NCBI GenBank assembly: GCA_035479015.1
Contig: DATIJC010000002.1
Span: 1 to 64,000, forward strand
Reading direction: 5' to 3'
DNA from: DATIJC01 sp035479015
GTDB taxonomy: Bacteria; Patescibacteriota; Microgenomatia; UBA1400; UBA12028
DNA length: 64,000 bases
Shown here: positions 24,526-32,900 of the stretch, piece by piece
Position numbering within the stretch: position 1 is the stretch's first letter
Layout: each line of letters begins with the position of its first letter
Notes under the pieces: model-generated
Database searches by the model: none
What the model saw: only the letters and a program-made list of their open reading frames with translations
What the model was told of the DNA's origin: nothing
Position numbers and translations under genes: made by a program

Positions 24526-25740
24526 TTATTCGTAGCGCAAGGCCTCTATGGGAGAGAGTTTACTGGCCCGGCGGGCTGGTATCGCGCCAAAAATAATCCC
24601 TATCGCAGCAGATACCCCAAATGCTAGAGCGACTGCCCCAGGAGTCACTACTGCGGGTATAAATTTATTCACGGCAAGAGTTAATAAATATGCAAGAAGT
24701 GTACCAATTGCTCCACCAAACAAAGAGAGAGTAGCCGCTTCAATCACAAATTGCGTGAGAATGACGTTTGGTGTAGCACCAAGAGCTTTTCGCAGTCCTA
24801 TTTCGCGCGTCCTCTCAATGACCGAGACCAGCATTATATTCAATATCCCTATACCACCCACTACTAGAGAGATGGCCGCGATCCCACCCAAGCCAACTGT
24901 GAGCACGCCCAGGACTTGATTGATCGTAGACAGAATTTGCGTCTGGTCGACGACAGAGAAATCATCTTTTTTATATCTTTTCAAGAGTTCTTTTTTGATT
25001 GCGTCAATTGCCTCCGGCATTTTCTCCCGTGAAACTGCTTGTATCGTAATCTGGGTGATATGCGTCCCGTTTGAGGTTCGCATCAAGAGATCAATAGGCA
25101 CGTACACGATGGTATCGAAGCTGGGACCACCCAGGCCCCCACTGCCGCGTGACTCAGTCACACCAATAATTTGATACGAGACAGATCCAATGCGAATTTT
25201 CTTCCCAATCGGATCTGCTTGACCAAATAGCGTCTTGGCGATCTCTGGACCAACTACCGCCACTCTTGCACCCGTCTTATTTTGCTCATCAGTGAAAAAC
25301 GTGCCTTTTGTAATCTTTGTGCTGGTTATAGTTTGAAAAGCTTTGGTAGTCCCGTAGATTGTAGTTTTTTTAGAGTTATTTCCATATGTGACACTGGAAA
25401 AAGCAGTAAACTCTGGCGTGGCGTCAACAACAAATTCGCGTAAACGTAAGATTGAATCAACATCGCGCAGCACTAATTTATTCGTAGCGATTGCCGACTG
25501 TTGACTTTGTGGATTGAAACCGCCACCACCGAAAATATCTCCTGGCAACACATAAATATTCGTCGCACCAAATGAATTAAACTGTTTCGTAATGTAGGCT
25601 TGGATTCCATTTCCAATTGCGGTGAGTAGTATGACGGAAGCGACGCCAATGATGATCCCGAGCATCGTGAGAAACGAGCGTGTCTTATTGGTAAAGATCG
25701 CATGTATCGCAATTGCGAATGCACTAGTAAATGATTCCAT
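24526..25740 (-). CDS. MacB-type ABC transporter permease
   Basis: FtsX-superfamily permease, 404 aa. It has one N-terminal helix (FLTMLGIIIGVASVILLTAIG), a large extracytoplasmic MacB core (about residues 45-270) and three C-terminal helices ending in GIIFGAIPARRASKLSPIEALRYE, the family signature. It should work with the ATPase at 26514-27206 and the adaptor at 27215-28249 to export peptides, lipids or toxic compounds. The operon is interrupted between permease and ATPase by an unrelated gene flanked by repeats. Confidence 0.92.
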   Translation of the reverse strand: MESFTSAFAIAIHAIFTNKTRSFLTMLGIIIGVASVILLTAIGNGIQAYITKQFNSFGATNIYVLPGDIFGGGGFNPQSQQSAIATNKLVLRDVDSILRLREFVVDATPEFTAFSSVTYGNNSKKTTIYGTTKAFQTITSTKITKGTFFTDEQNKTGARVAVVGPEIAKTLFGQADPIGKKIRIGSVSYQIIGVTESRGSGGLGGPSFDTIVYVPIDLLMRTSNGTHITQITIQAVSREKMPEAIDAIKKELLKRYKKDDFSVVDQTQILSTINQVLGVLTVGLGGIAAISLVVGGIGILNIMLVSVIERTREIGLRKALGATPNVILTQFVIEAATLSLFGGAIGTLLAYLLTLAVNKFIPAVVTPGAVALAFGVSAAIGIIFGAIPARRASKLSPIEALRYE

Positions 25741-25751
25741 AGTATTTTTGT

Positions 25752-25784
25752 TGTCATTCCTGCGAAGGCAGGAATCCAGTCAAC
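25752..25784. repeat. REP-like palindrome, left flank of inserted gene
   Basis: TGTCATTCCTGCGAAGGCAG followed by GAATCCAGTCAAC, 33 bases. It is identical over its length to the copy at 57596-57628 and opposite in orientation to the copy at 26478-26506. Confidence 0.85.
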
Positions 25785-25794
25785 AAAGATCCAA

Positions 25795-26460
25795 TTATGC
25801 TATCTGTTTTAAGATATTCTTTCTTGTATATTCGACATCCCTGGATTTAGTCGCCAAATCGAGCATGATATTTACACCATCTATTATTCCTAACCTGTTA
25901 CGCACGATATACGCAACCCCATCAATTGCAATGGAAAATGGTTTTATTTCTTCTCCAAAAATTGATGCTACAATCTTTTTTATTTCGTTCTCCGAAAGAG
26001 TGGTGTCTATATCAATTTGAACATGTGGTAACCAATATTCAGCTCGCTGATCACTTGTTTTTTCAATCGGAACCATTTCAATCATCGGATCTTTCCAATT
26101 GCTAGTATCACCTACGAAAAACCATAACCCTTCATCATTGGATGGTTCAATATATAAATGAAGTTTAGGATTAATGGACCGAATTAGTCTTTCTTGTTCC
26201 AACTTTTGTGATTCAACTTTGTAACAAAAGCCTACGTGGTTCAATCTAACGATAGCTTTTTTTTGAGTCAATTCACGTATAAGTTGTTTGACACGTTTTA
26301 TTTCAACAAACTGATCTTTAAGAATACTTTTATGAGCCAATAACAACGGCATGATTTCACCAACTGGCTTAAGATTTTGTTCGTCAATAAAATTCGCCAA
26401 ATTAGTAGTGGGAAGCTCTTCTGAAATTTCGTTTAACATCCTTGTTAATTTCGATTGCAT
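25795..26460 (-). CDS. Unknown protein inserted in an ABC operon, weak VOC-like pattern
   Basis: A 221-aa soluble protein with no family I can name. Its order of possible ligand residues and secondary structure recalls a two-module vicinal-oxygen-chelate fold: NHVGFCYKV, then WFFVGD...PMIEMVP, then LPHVQIDID, then GVNIMLDLAT (His/Glu/His/Asp). This is a low-confidence guess. It sits between the permease and ATPase genes of a MacAB-type operon and is bracketed by inverted REP-like repeats, so it is probably a later insertion and not part of the exporter. Confidence 0.6.
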   Translation of the reverse strand: MQSKLTRMLNEISEELPTTNLANFIDEQNLKPVGEIMPLLLAHKSILKDQFVEIKRVKQLIRELTQKKAIVRLNHVGFCYKVESQKLEQERLIRSINPKLHLYIEPSNDEGLWFFVGDTSNWKDPMIEMVPIEKTSDQRAEYWLPHVQIDIDTTLSENEIKKIVASIFGEEIKPFSIAIDGVAYIVRNRLGIIDGVNIMLDLATKSRDVEYTRKNILKQIA

Positions 26461-26477
26461 ATTGAGTTACTTATTGT

Positions 26478-26506
26478 CTGGATCCCTGCCTTCGCAGGGA
26501 TGACAG
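26478..26506. repeat. REP-like palindrome, right flank of inserted gene
   Basis: CTGGATCCCTGCC ... GCAGGGATGACAG, 29 bases, in the opposite orientation to the copy at 25752-25784. GTCTG/CAGAC extend the symmetry outwards. Confidence 0.85.
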
Positions 26507-26513
26507 ACATAAA

Positions 26514-27206
26514 TTATTTTATTTTCTTGTGTTTTGAGTCCGAAAGGATTTTTCCATCTCTCACGATAATCTGACGCTTGGCGTGCTGGGCGATCTCCTG
26601 TTCATGTGTTACCAGCACAATGGTTGCGCCTTCATCTTTGTGCAGTTTGCCAAAGAGCTCGATAATCTCATCGCTAGATTTACTATCCAGATTCCCCGTC
26701 GGTTCGTCAGCAAAAATGATAGCAGGCTTAGTGACTAGTGCTCTAGCAATGGCGACACGCTGTTGTTGACCGCCGGAGAGCTGCGAGCGGGTGTTATGTA
26801 TCCGATCTCCCAAGCCTACACGCTCTAATTCTTCCCGCGCCCGGCGTTCACGCTCCGCCGCAGAGACATTGCCATACAAAAGGGGAAGTGCAACATTCTC
26901 TAGTGCTGATACTTTTGGGAGTAAATTAAATTGCTGGAAGACAAAACCGATCTCTCTATTTCGAAGACCCGCTAATTGCGTTTCATTATATTTTTGCACT
27001 TGTTTATCTTTGAGCCAGACTTCACCCACTGTTGGGACATCTAACATACTCATAATATGAAGCAGCGTGGACTTGCCCGATCCCGAAGGTCCCATGATAC
27101 TTACATACTCTCCGGCATCAATATCCAAGCTCAAGTCATCCAGGGCATTAATTTGTTGATCACCAAGACTATAGATCTTGGAAACATGAACGAGGCGAAG
27201 AAGCAT
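26514..27206 (-). CDS. MacB/LolD-type ABC transporter ATPase
   Basis: Cytoplasmic ATPase of the exporter, 230 aa. It has Walker A GPSGSGKST, the Q-loop FVFQQFNLLPKVSALENV, the signature LSGGQQQRVAIARAL, Walker B AIIFADEPTGNLD and the switch His in VTHEQEIA. Spacing to the adaptor gene upstream is eight bases, which implies one transcript. The permease partner is displaced downstream by the inserted gene. Confidence 0.95.
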   Translation of the reverse strand: MLLRLVHVSKIYSLGDQQINALDDLSLDIDAGEYVSIMGPSGSGKSTLLHIMSMLDVPTVGEVWLKDKQVQKYNETQLAGLRNREIGFVFQQFNLLPKVSALENVALPLLYGNVSAAERERRAREELERVGLGDRIHNTRSQLSGGQQQRVAIARALVTKPAIIFADEPTGNLDSKSSDEIIELFGKLHKDEGATIVLVTHEQEIAQHAKRQIIVRDGKILSDSKHKKIK

Positions 27207-27214
27207 ATATGATC

Positions 27215-28249
27215 CTATTTAGGAATTGCAATCGAATCGGATTGTGAAATTCCGGAAAGTATCTCAATCGCGGTGTCGCCTTCCAGACCAATTTGAACCT
27301 CTTGTTCTTTTGGCTTGTTTGGATCAGATGTTTGTACTCGCACATATGTTTTCCCGTCATGGGAAACCGTAGCGTCAGCGGGAACTGTCAATACATTGCT
27401 TTTTTTGGCAACCTCAATATGCATGCTGCCTGTAAGACCTAGGCGGAACATTCGGACATCCTCACCCAGCACCGGCGCACGGACAACAAAGACTGTTCCC
27501 CCACTCGTATCCGACGAAATGCTTGCAACGTAGGCAATTTTTCCCAAAGTCGTAGTAAAATCTTTCTCCTGATATGCATCAAGCTTCACCGTCACTGGCA
27601 TACCAGACGAGACAGATCCAATATCAGATTCATCTACTTCGCCGACGAACTCTAGTGACATTGGGTCCACGATCGTAAATGTGTCCGCAGCAGTGACATA
27701 CTCACCAGCTACAGTGACAGGAGATTTTACTAAGATCCCATCTATCGGAGACACCAGTGAACTATTTTTTATTGCAATGCTTTGAAGCTGTACTCCTATG
27801 ACAGCATTATCTAAAGATAGTTGCTGCGTTTTTGCCAGCGTCTCTAGCGTACTGGTGATCGCGCTATCTTTTCTATCTTTCAGTCCTTGCTCAAAGGACA
27901 ACCGGTTCGTCATGTAGTCATTTAATGATTTCTGCAAACTCGCCCGCAGGTCTGCCGTATCGATTGTTGCAATACGCTGTCCCTTTTTGACGCTGTCACC
28001 TTCTTGTGCTCCCACCCAAACGATTTTCCCCCCGCCCAAAAACTTCAAGTCACTTGTACGCGCGGCGCTGACACGTGCCGTCACATCCAAGGTCTTTACC
28101 ACATCCTGACGGATTGGATTTTGATATGCAAAGAGTACCTCTGGCTTTTTCCGCAATCTGCCCATCACAATAACGAGCAGAATAAGTGCAATTAGTACAA
28201 GGTACCAGCGTTTTTTTAAGAGCGAAACAATCTTTGAAAAAATTGCCAT
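27215..28249 (-). CDS. HlyD/MacA-type periplasmic adaptor protein
   Basis: Membrane-fusion-type subunit, 344 aa. It has an N-terminal membrane helix (residues 13-30), a lipoyl/barrel-sandwich half (KILGGGK-like region through KKGQRIATIDTADL), a helical hairpin (about 95-150), the second lipoyl half (SSLVSPIDGILVKSPVTVAGEYV) and beta-barrel domains. In this cell type it would link permease and cell wall rather than an outer-membrane channel (inference). TATAAT lies eight bases before the ATG. Confidence 0.9.
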   Translation of the reverse strand: MAIFSKIVSLLKKRWYLVLIALILLVIVMGRLRKKPEVLFAYQNPIRQDVVKTLDVTARVSAARTSDLKFLGGGKIVWVGAQEGDSVKKGQRIATIDTADLRASLQKSLNDYMTNRLSFEQGLKDRKDSAITSTLETLAKTQQLSLDNAVIGVQLQSIAIKNSSLVSPIDGILVKSPVTVAGEYVTAADTFTIVDPMSLEFVGEVDESDIGSVSSGMPVTVKLDAYQEKDFTTTLGKIAYVASISSDTSGGTVFVVRAPVLGEDVRMFRLGLTGSMHIEVAKKSNVLTVPADATVSHDGKTYVRVQTSDPNKPKEQEVQIGLEGDTAIEILSGISQSDSIAIPK

Positions 28250-28256
28250 AACGCGT

Positions 28257-28263
28257 TATTATA
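28257..28263. promoter_or_regulatory. Shared -10 region of divergent leaderless promoters
   Basis: The same bases read TATTAT on the plus strand (28257-28262), five bases before a GTG at 28268. On the minus strand they read TATAAT (28263-28258), eight bases before the adaptor ATG. The two promoters must exclude each other. Confidence 0.45.
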
Positions 28264-28267
28264 CCTC

Positions 28268-28576
28268 GTGACCAAGTTTAGCGCATACTACCAACAGATG
28301 TGGGAAGAGAACGAAACCGCCTTGCGGAAATTTCAAGATGCCCACGATACCTACAAAGCGAACCAGCGTAATACTGGGGCCAAAACTGCCTTTGATACTG
28401 TAGGTAAAGAAGTTCTTGAATTGATTCACACCTGGGACCAGCGCTTGTGTACACAAATGGAACGAGGTAAAAATGGGGTCTTCTCTTCTAAAGTCTCCGA
28501 GAAATTCTGGGCCGAAGTAAAGAAAGATTTCCCTCTTATTGATCTCGTCGGCGTCGAGGTTTCATTCGCGCAGTAA
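28268..28576 (+). CDS. Unrecognised 102-aa helical protein
   Basis: A soluble, mostly helical protein (YYQQMWEENETALRKFQDAHD...). It starts with GTG at leaderless spacing. Its last 41 bases overlap the convergent glycosyltransferase gene. No family recognised. Confidence 0.5.
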   Translation: MTKFSAYYQQMWEENETALRKFQDAHDTYKANQRNTGAKTAFDTVGKEVLELIHTWDQRLCTQMERGKNGVFSSKVSEKFWAEVKKDFPLIDLVGVEVSFAQ

Positions 28577-29609
28577 CAAAAAATAACAGCAGTGCAGCCC
28601 AGTAGTAATGTGATGCGAGAACGCCATTCCAAAACGTGTGTGGCGCAATCTGAAGATATGGAAATTGGATATACCACAAAATAAAAGACAGTACGCAGGC
28701 AGCAGTACGCAGTGAAAAGACATTTTTTCTCAATTCAAAAAAAATAAGAACATATATTGGAAAGAGCATGACGAAATAGTGCTGCCATAGAACCGGTGAG
28801 AACAAAAAGATTGCCAACACCCACAGCTTCTTACCCTTTTTCAAAAATGCGACTGCTATAAATAAAAGCGAGACTAAAGATGATAGATATGGAAAAGCAA
28901 TATGTAACCGGCACAGAGTACTTCGCAGTGACTGGTTGTAGTAATCCAAATTTGATGCACAGGAGTTTGTACTAAACAGCGGGATGAATGTATTCCGGAC
29001 GAAATACTCATACCAACTGATTTTCATAAAGGCAAACGTTAGGACAGTTATCAACAAGCTAAAAAATATAAACTGGATGAACACTTTTGGTTTCGATAAG
29101 AAAAAAATGCCCAACGGAAAAAAGAAAGTCTTCAGGATCCCCAAACCAACTACGGATAAAACTGACAGTGTTTGATTTTCAAACAGCAAAAATACTGTCA
29201 CCAACAGTGCACCAAGCAGTGCAGGTTGCCCCATCAGTAGACTAAATCGGGTTACAAACGCACTAAAAAGAATAGTTGCTGACAGCAATATCCATTTCTT
29301 ACTTAAAAGTAAGCAGATCAAATACCCGGCTGCAATATTTATGATTAAAAATGTCAACTGAGCAGAAGGCAATTTTAAAAAGGAGAACGGCAGATACAGT
29401 AAAAATGTGGACGGTGCACCCAGTGTCGCCGTACTGTTAGTGCTATAGGGATTTTGACCAGCACGGATAGACCCAACTAACTGTATGTAGCTATCAAAGT
29501 CCTGTAAATTTCTCGAACCGGAAAAAAAATGTAGTCTGGAGATAAGAATCCCCATCACTATCACATGGAGAATAAACAACGATACTACGAACCTATTGGC
29601 CACTCGCAT
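28536..29609 (-). CDS. GT87-like (DUF2029) membrane glycosyltransferase
   Basis: A 357-aa protein with about ten membrane helices. It has the pattern of polyprenyl-phosphate-dependent GT87 mannosyltransferases: an acidic early loop (LQDFDSYIQLVGSIRAGQNPYS), then LGAPSTFLLYLPFSFL, and KTFFFPLGIFFLSKP in the middle. It probably adds a sugar to a cell-envelope glycan on the outer face of the membrane. Its start overlaps the upstream 50-aa gene by 17 bases. Confidence 0.7.
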   Translation of the reverse strand: MRVANRFVVSLFILHVIVMGILISRLHFFSGSRNLQDFDSYIQLVGSIRAGQNPYSTNSTATLGAPSTFLLYLPFSFLKLPSAQLTFLIINIAAGYLICLLLSKKWILLSATILFSAFVTRFSLLMGQPALLGALLVTVFLLFENQTLSVLSVVGLGILKTFFFPLGIFFLSKPKVFIQFIFFSLLITVLTFAFMKISWYEYFVRNTFIPLFSTNSCASNLDYYNQSLRSTLCRLHIAFPYLSSLVSLLFIAVAFLKKGKKLWVLAIFLFSPVLWQHYFVMLFPIYVLIFFELRKNVFSLRTAACVLSFILWYIQFPYLQIAPHTFWNGVLASHYYWAALLLFFVTARMKPRRRRDQ

Positions 29610-29745
29610 ACGTGCTTTTTATTTCCTTTGGGTGTGCGGTTAACCACACACTTATAAAAGCACCTGAGAGTAAAAGCAAGAGTGAGACCACCGAAGCAAT
29701 CACAATGAGGTACTCACCTAAGAAATCAACTGGAATCCTCTTCAT
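29593..29745 (-). CDS. 50-aa single-span membrane protein coupled to S53 protease
   Basis: Short protein with one membrane helix (about residues 12-36) and a basic N-terminus (MKRIPVDFLG). The start shares an ATGA with the stop of the S53 protease gene, and the 3' end overlaps the GT87 gene. It is therefore translated from the same mRNA as both. Function unknown. Confidence 0.55.
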   Translation of the reverse strand: MKRIPVDFLGEYLIVIASVVSLLLLLSGAFISVWLTAHPKEIKSTYASGQ

Positions 29746-30893
29746 GGCGTACCTACTCCGGTAGGTCCATCGTAACCCACTACGCCAGTGCATAACAGGG
29801 AACCACCACAACTTCCATTGCTACCACTTATCACATCGTGAAAAGTGATCGCATTGGCGTACAGCGAAGTCCTACTATCAGTTGGAACACCGTTAACTCC
29901 ATACCACCCGGCCACCAGCGGTGCCGCTAGACTTGTGCCACCGACTTGGAACCAGCCTGCGCGACCCTGATAGCGGACACTGTCATACACAGCAGCACCT
30001 GTGTTGGGATCCGCATCCGCGGAGACATCTGCGACAACTCTGTTTGTGCAAGTGCTAGTCAAGAAATTCTGAAACCCGGGCTGTGATTCGAATGCACTGC
30101 AACCACTTCCAGCTCCATTCCATACCGATTCGCTGCTATATGCGCTACCCGACAAGAATAGGCTAGTTCCACCCACAGCAGTCACATAGCGTGAGGCTGC
30201 AGGATACTGCACTCCATACCCACTATCACCGCTGCTAAAGAGAAATGCTGTAGTCGTATTATCCTGGAAATGAACATCAAAGCTTCCCTCTCCGGAAAAT
30301 TCACTTGAACCGTAAGAATTTGAGATTACCCGTGCACCCAAATTTTTTGCGGTGTCTACGGCAGTCATGAGATCGCTGTAGCTGGCGCTATTTGCCTCAA
30401 CTAAAATAAGCTTGCAAGTCGGACACATCGCATGTGCTACTTCTACGTCCAGTGAAATTTCTAGTGCCCAACCTGGATTGCTTTTCGGATAGTTACCCAC
30501 CTGTCCATTTTGATTCACTTTTAGGAAAGTTGGATCAGGTAAACTAAATTGTCTATCATATGTTGCCAGATCTGATGCAATCTTTGGATCATCATATGCA
30601 TCGACGACAGCAATGATGTTATTTTGTGATCCTACTCCAGCAACTCCATAAGCATTCTGAAATTGAGCTGGCGATAATCCACTTGGGATATTTTGGATTG
30701 CCGGTTGGCCAGTCCTATCTACCACCACCCGTGCATTACAGCGAACATCTCCAGGTACTGCTGCACCGCAGACAGGAAGGTGCGACAGACCGAAATCTGA
30801 ATTACCTGGACCATTTGCTGAAACTGTATGCACAGCAACAGATGATAAGAGAGCAAGTAACAACACCGCAAACAAGGATTTCAGTTTATTCAT
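29742..30893 (-). CDS. Secreted S53 (sedolisin) family protease
   Basis: A 383-aa exported protein. Its signal peptide is MNKLKSLFAVLLLALLSSVAVHTVSA. The sedolisin catalytic Glu and Asp fit the E-x-x-x-D in WALEISLDVEVAHAMCP. The oxyanion region is FSSGDSGYG and the nucleophile Ser lies in GGTSLAAP. There is no long activation prodomain of the fungal type. I start at 30893, dropping 41 upstream codons that precede the signal peptide. TACAAT lies nine bases before this ATG. It is coupled downstream to a small membrane protein. Confidence 0.88.
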   Translation of the reverse strand: MNKLKSLFAVLLLALLSSVAVHTVSANGPGNSDFGLSHLPVCGAAVPGDVRCNARVVVDRTGQPAIQNIPSGLSPAQFQNAYGVAGVGSQNNIIAVVDAYDDPKIASDLATYDRQFSLPDPTFLKVNQNGQVGNYPKSNPGWALEISLDVEVAHAMCPTCKLILVEANSASYSDLMTAVDTAKNLGARVISNSYGSSEFSGEGSFDVHFQDNTTTAFLFSSGDSGYGVQYPAASRYVTAVGGTSLFLSGSAYSSESVWNGAGSGCSAFESQPGFQNFLTSTCTNRVVADVSADADPNTGAAVYDSVRYQGRAGWFQVGGTSLAAPLVAGWYGVNGVPTDSRTSLYANAITFHDVISGSNGSCGGSLLCTGVVGYDGPTGVGTP

Positions 30894-30938
30894 ATTATGT
30901 TCATTGTATCGAACGTAGTTACAACTAGTCAAATGGAA

Positions 30939-30944
30939 TAGAAT
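30939..30944 (+). promoter_or_regulatory. -10 element for the P-type ATPase gene
   Basis: TAGAAT ends six bases before the ATG at 30951. GGAG four bases before the ATG may alternatively act as a ribosome-binding site on a longer RNA. Confidence 0.4.
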
Positions 30945-30950
30945 GGAGCT

Positions 30951-32711
30951 ATGTTTAAGCTGCCGCTCTTCGTTCTCAGCTGTGGAATACTCGCACTTGT
31001 GAGCACACTTCTTCACAGTGAGCTGATGACAGATTCTATTCTTCTTCTTGGCATTCTTTTGGGCAGTTTTCCGCTACTAAAAGATACATGGATCTCACTG
31101 ACTCATAAAAGCATCGCACTCGATTACATCGCCATCCTTGCTATCATCACCGGACTATTAACACGAGAATTTGCTGTATCACTTGTCATCGTACTAATGA
31201 TGAGCAGTGGAAAAGCGCTAGAGGACTATGCCAATGAGCGGGCGCGCTTTGCCCTGAAAGCGCTGGCAAATCGTATTCCCCATGCTGTGGAGGTGATCGA
31301 TGCAAATGGGGATCAGCACACACAACCGATCGAACACGTAGAGATAGGGACACACATATTGGTGCGTAAAGGCGAGGTTGTTCCACTTGATGGTGTATTA
31401 AAAAGTACGGAAGGTTCATTTGATGAATCAAGCCTCACAGGTGAGCCGTATCCCGATGTAAAAAAACAACATGAAGTTGTCCACAGCGGTACCGTCAACG
31501 TCGGTGAGAGTGTTGAGATCATTACGACAGTTCGCGATGCACAGTCTACATATAGAAATATCATCCGCCTCGTCGATCAAGCGGAAAAAGAAAAAGCACC
31601 TTTTATCCGTTTAGCGGATAAATTAAGCCTAGGTTTCACGCTCATCACCATACTGCTCGCCGCAATCGCCTATATAATCTCGCACGATCCTTCACGAATT
31701 CTCGCGGTGCTTGTTATCGCAACTCCCTGCCCACTTTTGCTTGCTACACCCATTGCCTTTATAGGTGGCGTGAATCTCTCTGCCAAAAACCGTATTATTT
31801 GCAAACGACTATCGGGATTAGAAGTGTTATCAGCAGTGAAGGCAATTATTTTTGATAAGACAGGCACACTGACTTTTGGAATCCCGCAGTTGGCTCACAT
31901 CACCACTCAAGGCAAGTTATCAGAGACCAAAGTCTTGGAAATTGCAGCAGGCATCGAGCGCAACTCACTACATCCTTTTGCAAAAGCGATTGTTGCTGCT
32001 GCCAAAGAGAAAAAAGTAGAAGTTTCGAAGTTCGACTCCGTCCACGAAGAAATTGGAAAGGGCCTTGTCGCCAGTATCGGGAACCAAACGTATACGTTGA
32101 TAAAAGATGGCACAGCCGCAAAACCATCGGTTGTACTTTCGCAAGGCGGTCATCAACTAGCAAGCTTTACCTTCCGCGAGGAATTGCGCCCGAATGCAAT
32201 CGCGACGCTTCAAAAACTTGAGTCAGCAGGAAGAAAATTGGTGGTGTGCACAGGAGATAAACTGGCAAACGCGAGAGAGACATTGCGCAATTTGCCTGAA
32301 AGTATCCGCTTGCGGGCCGATTGCACACCAGAAGATAAGCGGGAAGTGATACTTGCCTTCAGGTCAAAAAAAATAACGACTGCGATGGTGGGTGACGGGA
32401 TAAATGACGCACCAGCTCTAGCACTTGCAGACGTTGGTCTCGTGTTTAGTCATGACGAACATACTGCTGCCTCCGAAGCTGCTGATATTGTGCTCCTCGG
32501 CGGAAATATCGGCGATATCGAGAAAGCGATAGGTATTGCCAAACGGACAATGAGAATTGCTAAAGAAAGCATGTATGTAGGCGTTGGTCTAAGTATCGCC
32601 GGCATGCTGCTCGCCACAACCGGTCACCTTCCTCCAATATACGGGGCCATTGCGCAAGAAGTCATTGATGTTTGTGTCATCTTAAATGCTCTGCGTGCTT
32701 CAAAACTTTAA
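30951..32711 (+). CDS. P1B-type metal-transporting ATPase without N-terminal HMA domain
   Basis: Membrane pump, 586 aa. The actuator TGE is in SSLTGEPYP. The TM4 ion motif is TPC (ATPCPLLLATP) where Cu/Zn pumps have CPC. The phosphorylation site is DKTGTLT, the nucleotide-domain HP is in NSLHPFAKA, and the hinge is GDGINDAPAL. A conserved QEVIDV lies in the last helix region. No CxxC heavy-metal domain precedes the pump, and the N-terminus has about two helices fewer than CopA. The TPC motif is known from less-studied P1B subgroups, so the metal is uncertain. Confidence 0.9.
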   Translation: MFKLPLFVLSCGILALVSTLLHSELMTDSILLLGILLGSFPLLKDTWISLTHKSIALDYIAILAIITGLLTREFAVSLVIVLMMSSGKALEDYANERARFALKALANRIPHAVEVIDANGDQHTQPIEHVEIGTHILVRKGEVVPLDGVLKSTEGSFDESSLTGEPYPDVKKQHEVVHSGTVNVGESVEIITTVRDAQSTYRNIIRLVDQAEKEKAPFIRLADKLSLGFTLITILLAAIAYIISHDPSRILAVLVIATPCPLLLATPIAFIGGVNLSAKNRIICKRLSGLEVLSAVKAIIFDKTGTLTFGIPQLAHITTQGKLSETKVLEIAAGIERNSLHPFAKAIVAAAKEKKVEVSKFDSVHEEIGKGLVASIGNQTYTLIKDGTAAKPSVVLSQGGHQLASFTFREELRPNAIATLQKLESAGRKLVVCTGDKLANARETLRNLPESIRLRADCTPEDKREVILAFRSKKITTAMVGDGINDAPALALADVGLVFSHDEHTAASEAADIVLLGGNIGDIEKAIGIAKRTMRIAKESMYVGVGLSIAGMLLATTGHLPPIYGAIAQEVIDVCVILNALRASKL

Positions 32712-32900
32712 TAGACCTAGCACTTTGTAGATTAGTAGTGCTGGCCAGACACAGGCTTTAAAGACTCCGATAATTCCATCCGTAAGTGATCCCGCATGCT
32801 GGACAAAGTACACCAGTGCACCGATGAATCCTAGTCCGTAGACTGCTCCGCCTCCGCCCCGCCAATTTTTGGGATTTTTCATATATAAAAAGTCTAGCAC
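32700..32900 (-). CDS. 66-aa membrane protein with GGGGAVYGLGFIGALVYF motif
   Basis: Small protein with a striking Gly-rich segment followed by a hydrophobic helix and a second helix. I recall similar short proteins in other Patescibacteria, function unknown. GTG start shares its G with the SGNH gene stop (TAGTG), indicating coupling. An internal ATG (MKNPKNW) at 32882 is an alternative start. The 3' end overlaps the convergent ATPase gene by 12 bases. Confidence 0.65.
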   Translation of the reverse strand: MLDFLYMKNPKNWRGGGGAVYGLGFIGALVYFVQHAGSLTDGIIGVFKACVWPALLIYKVLGLLKF

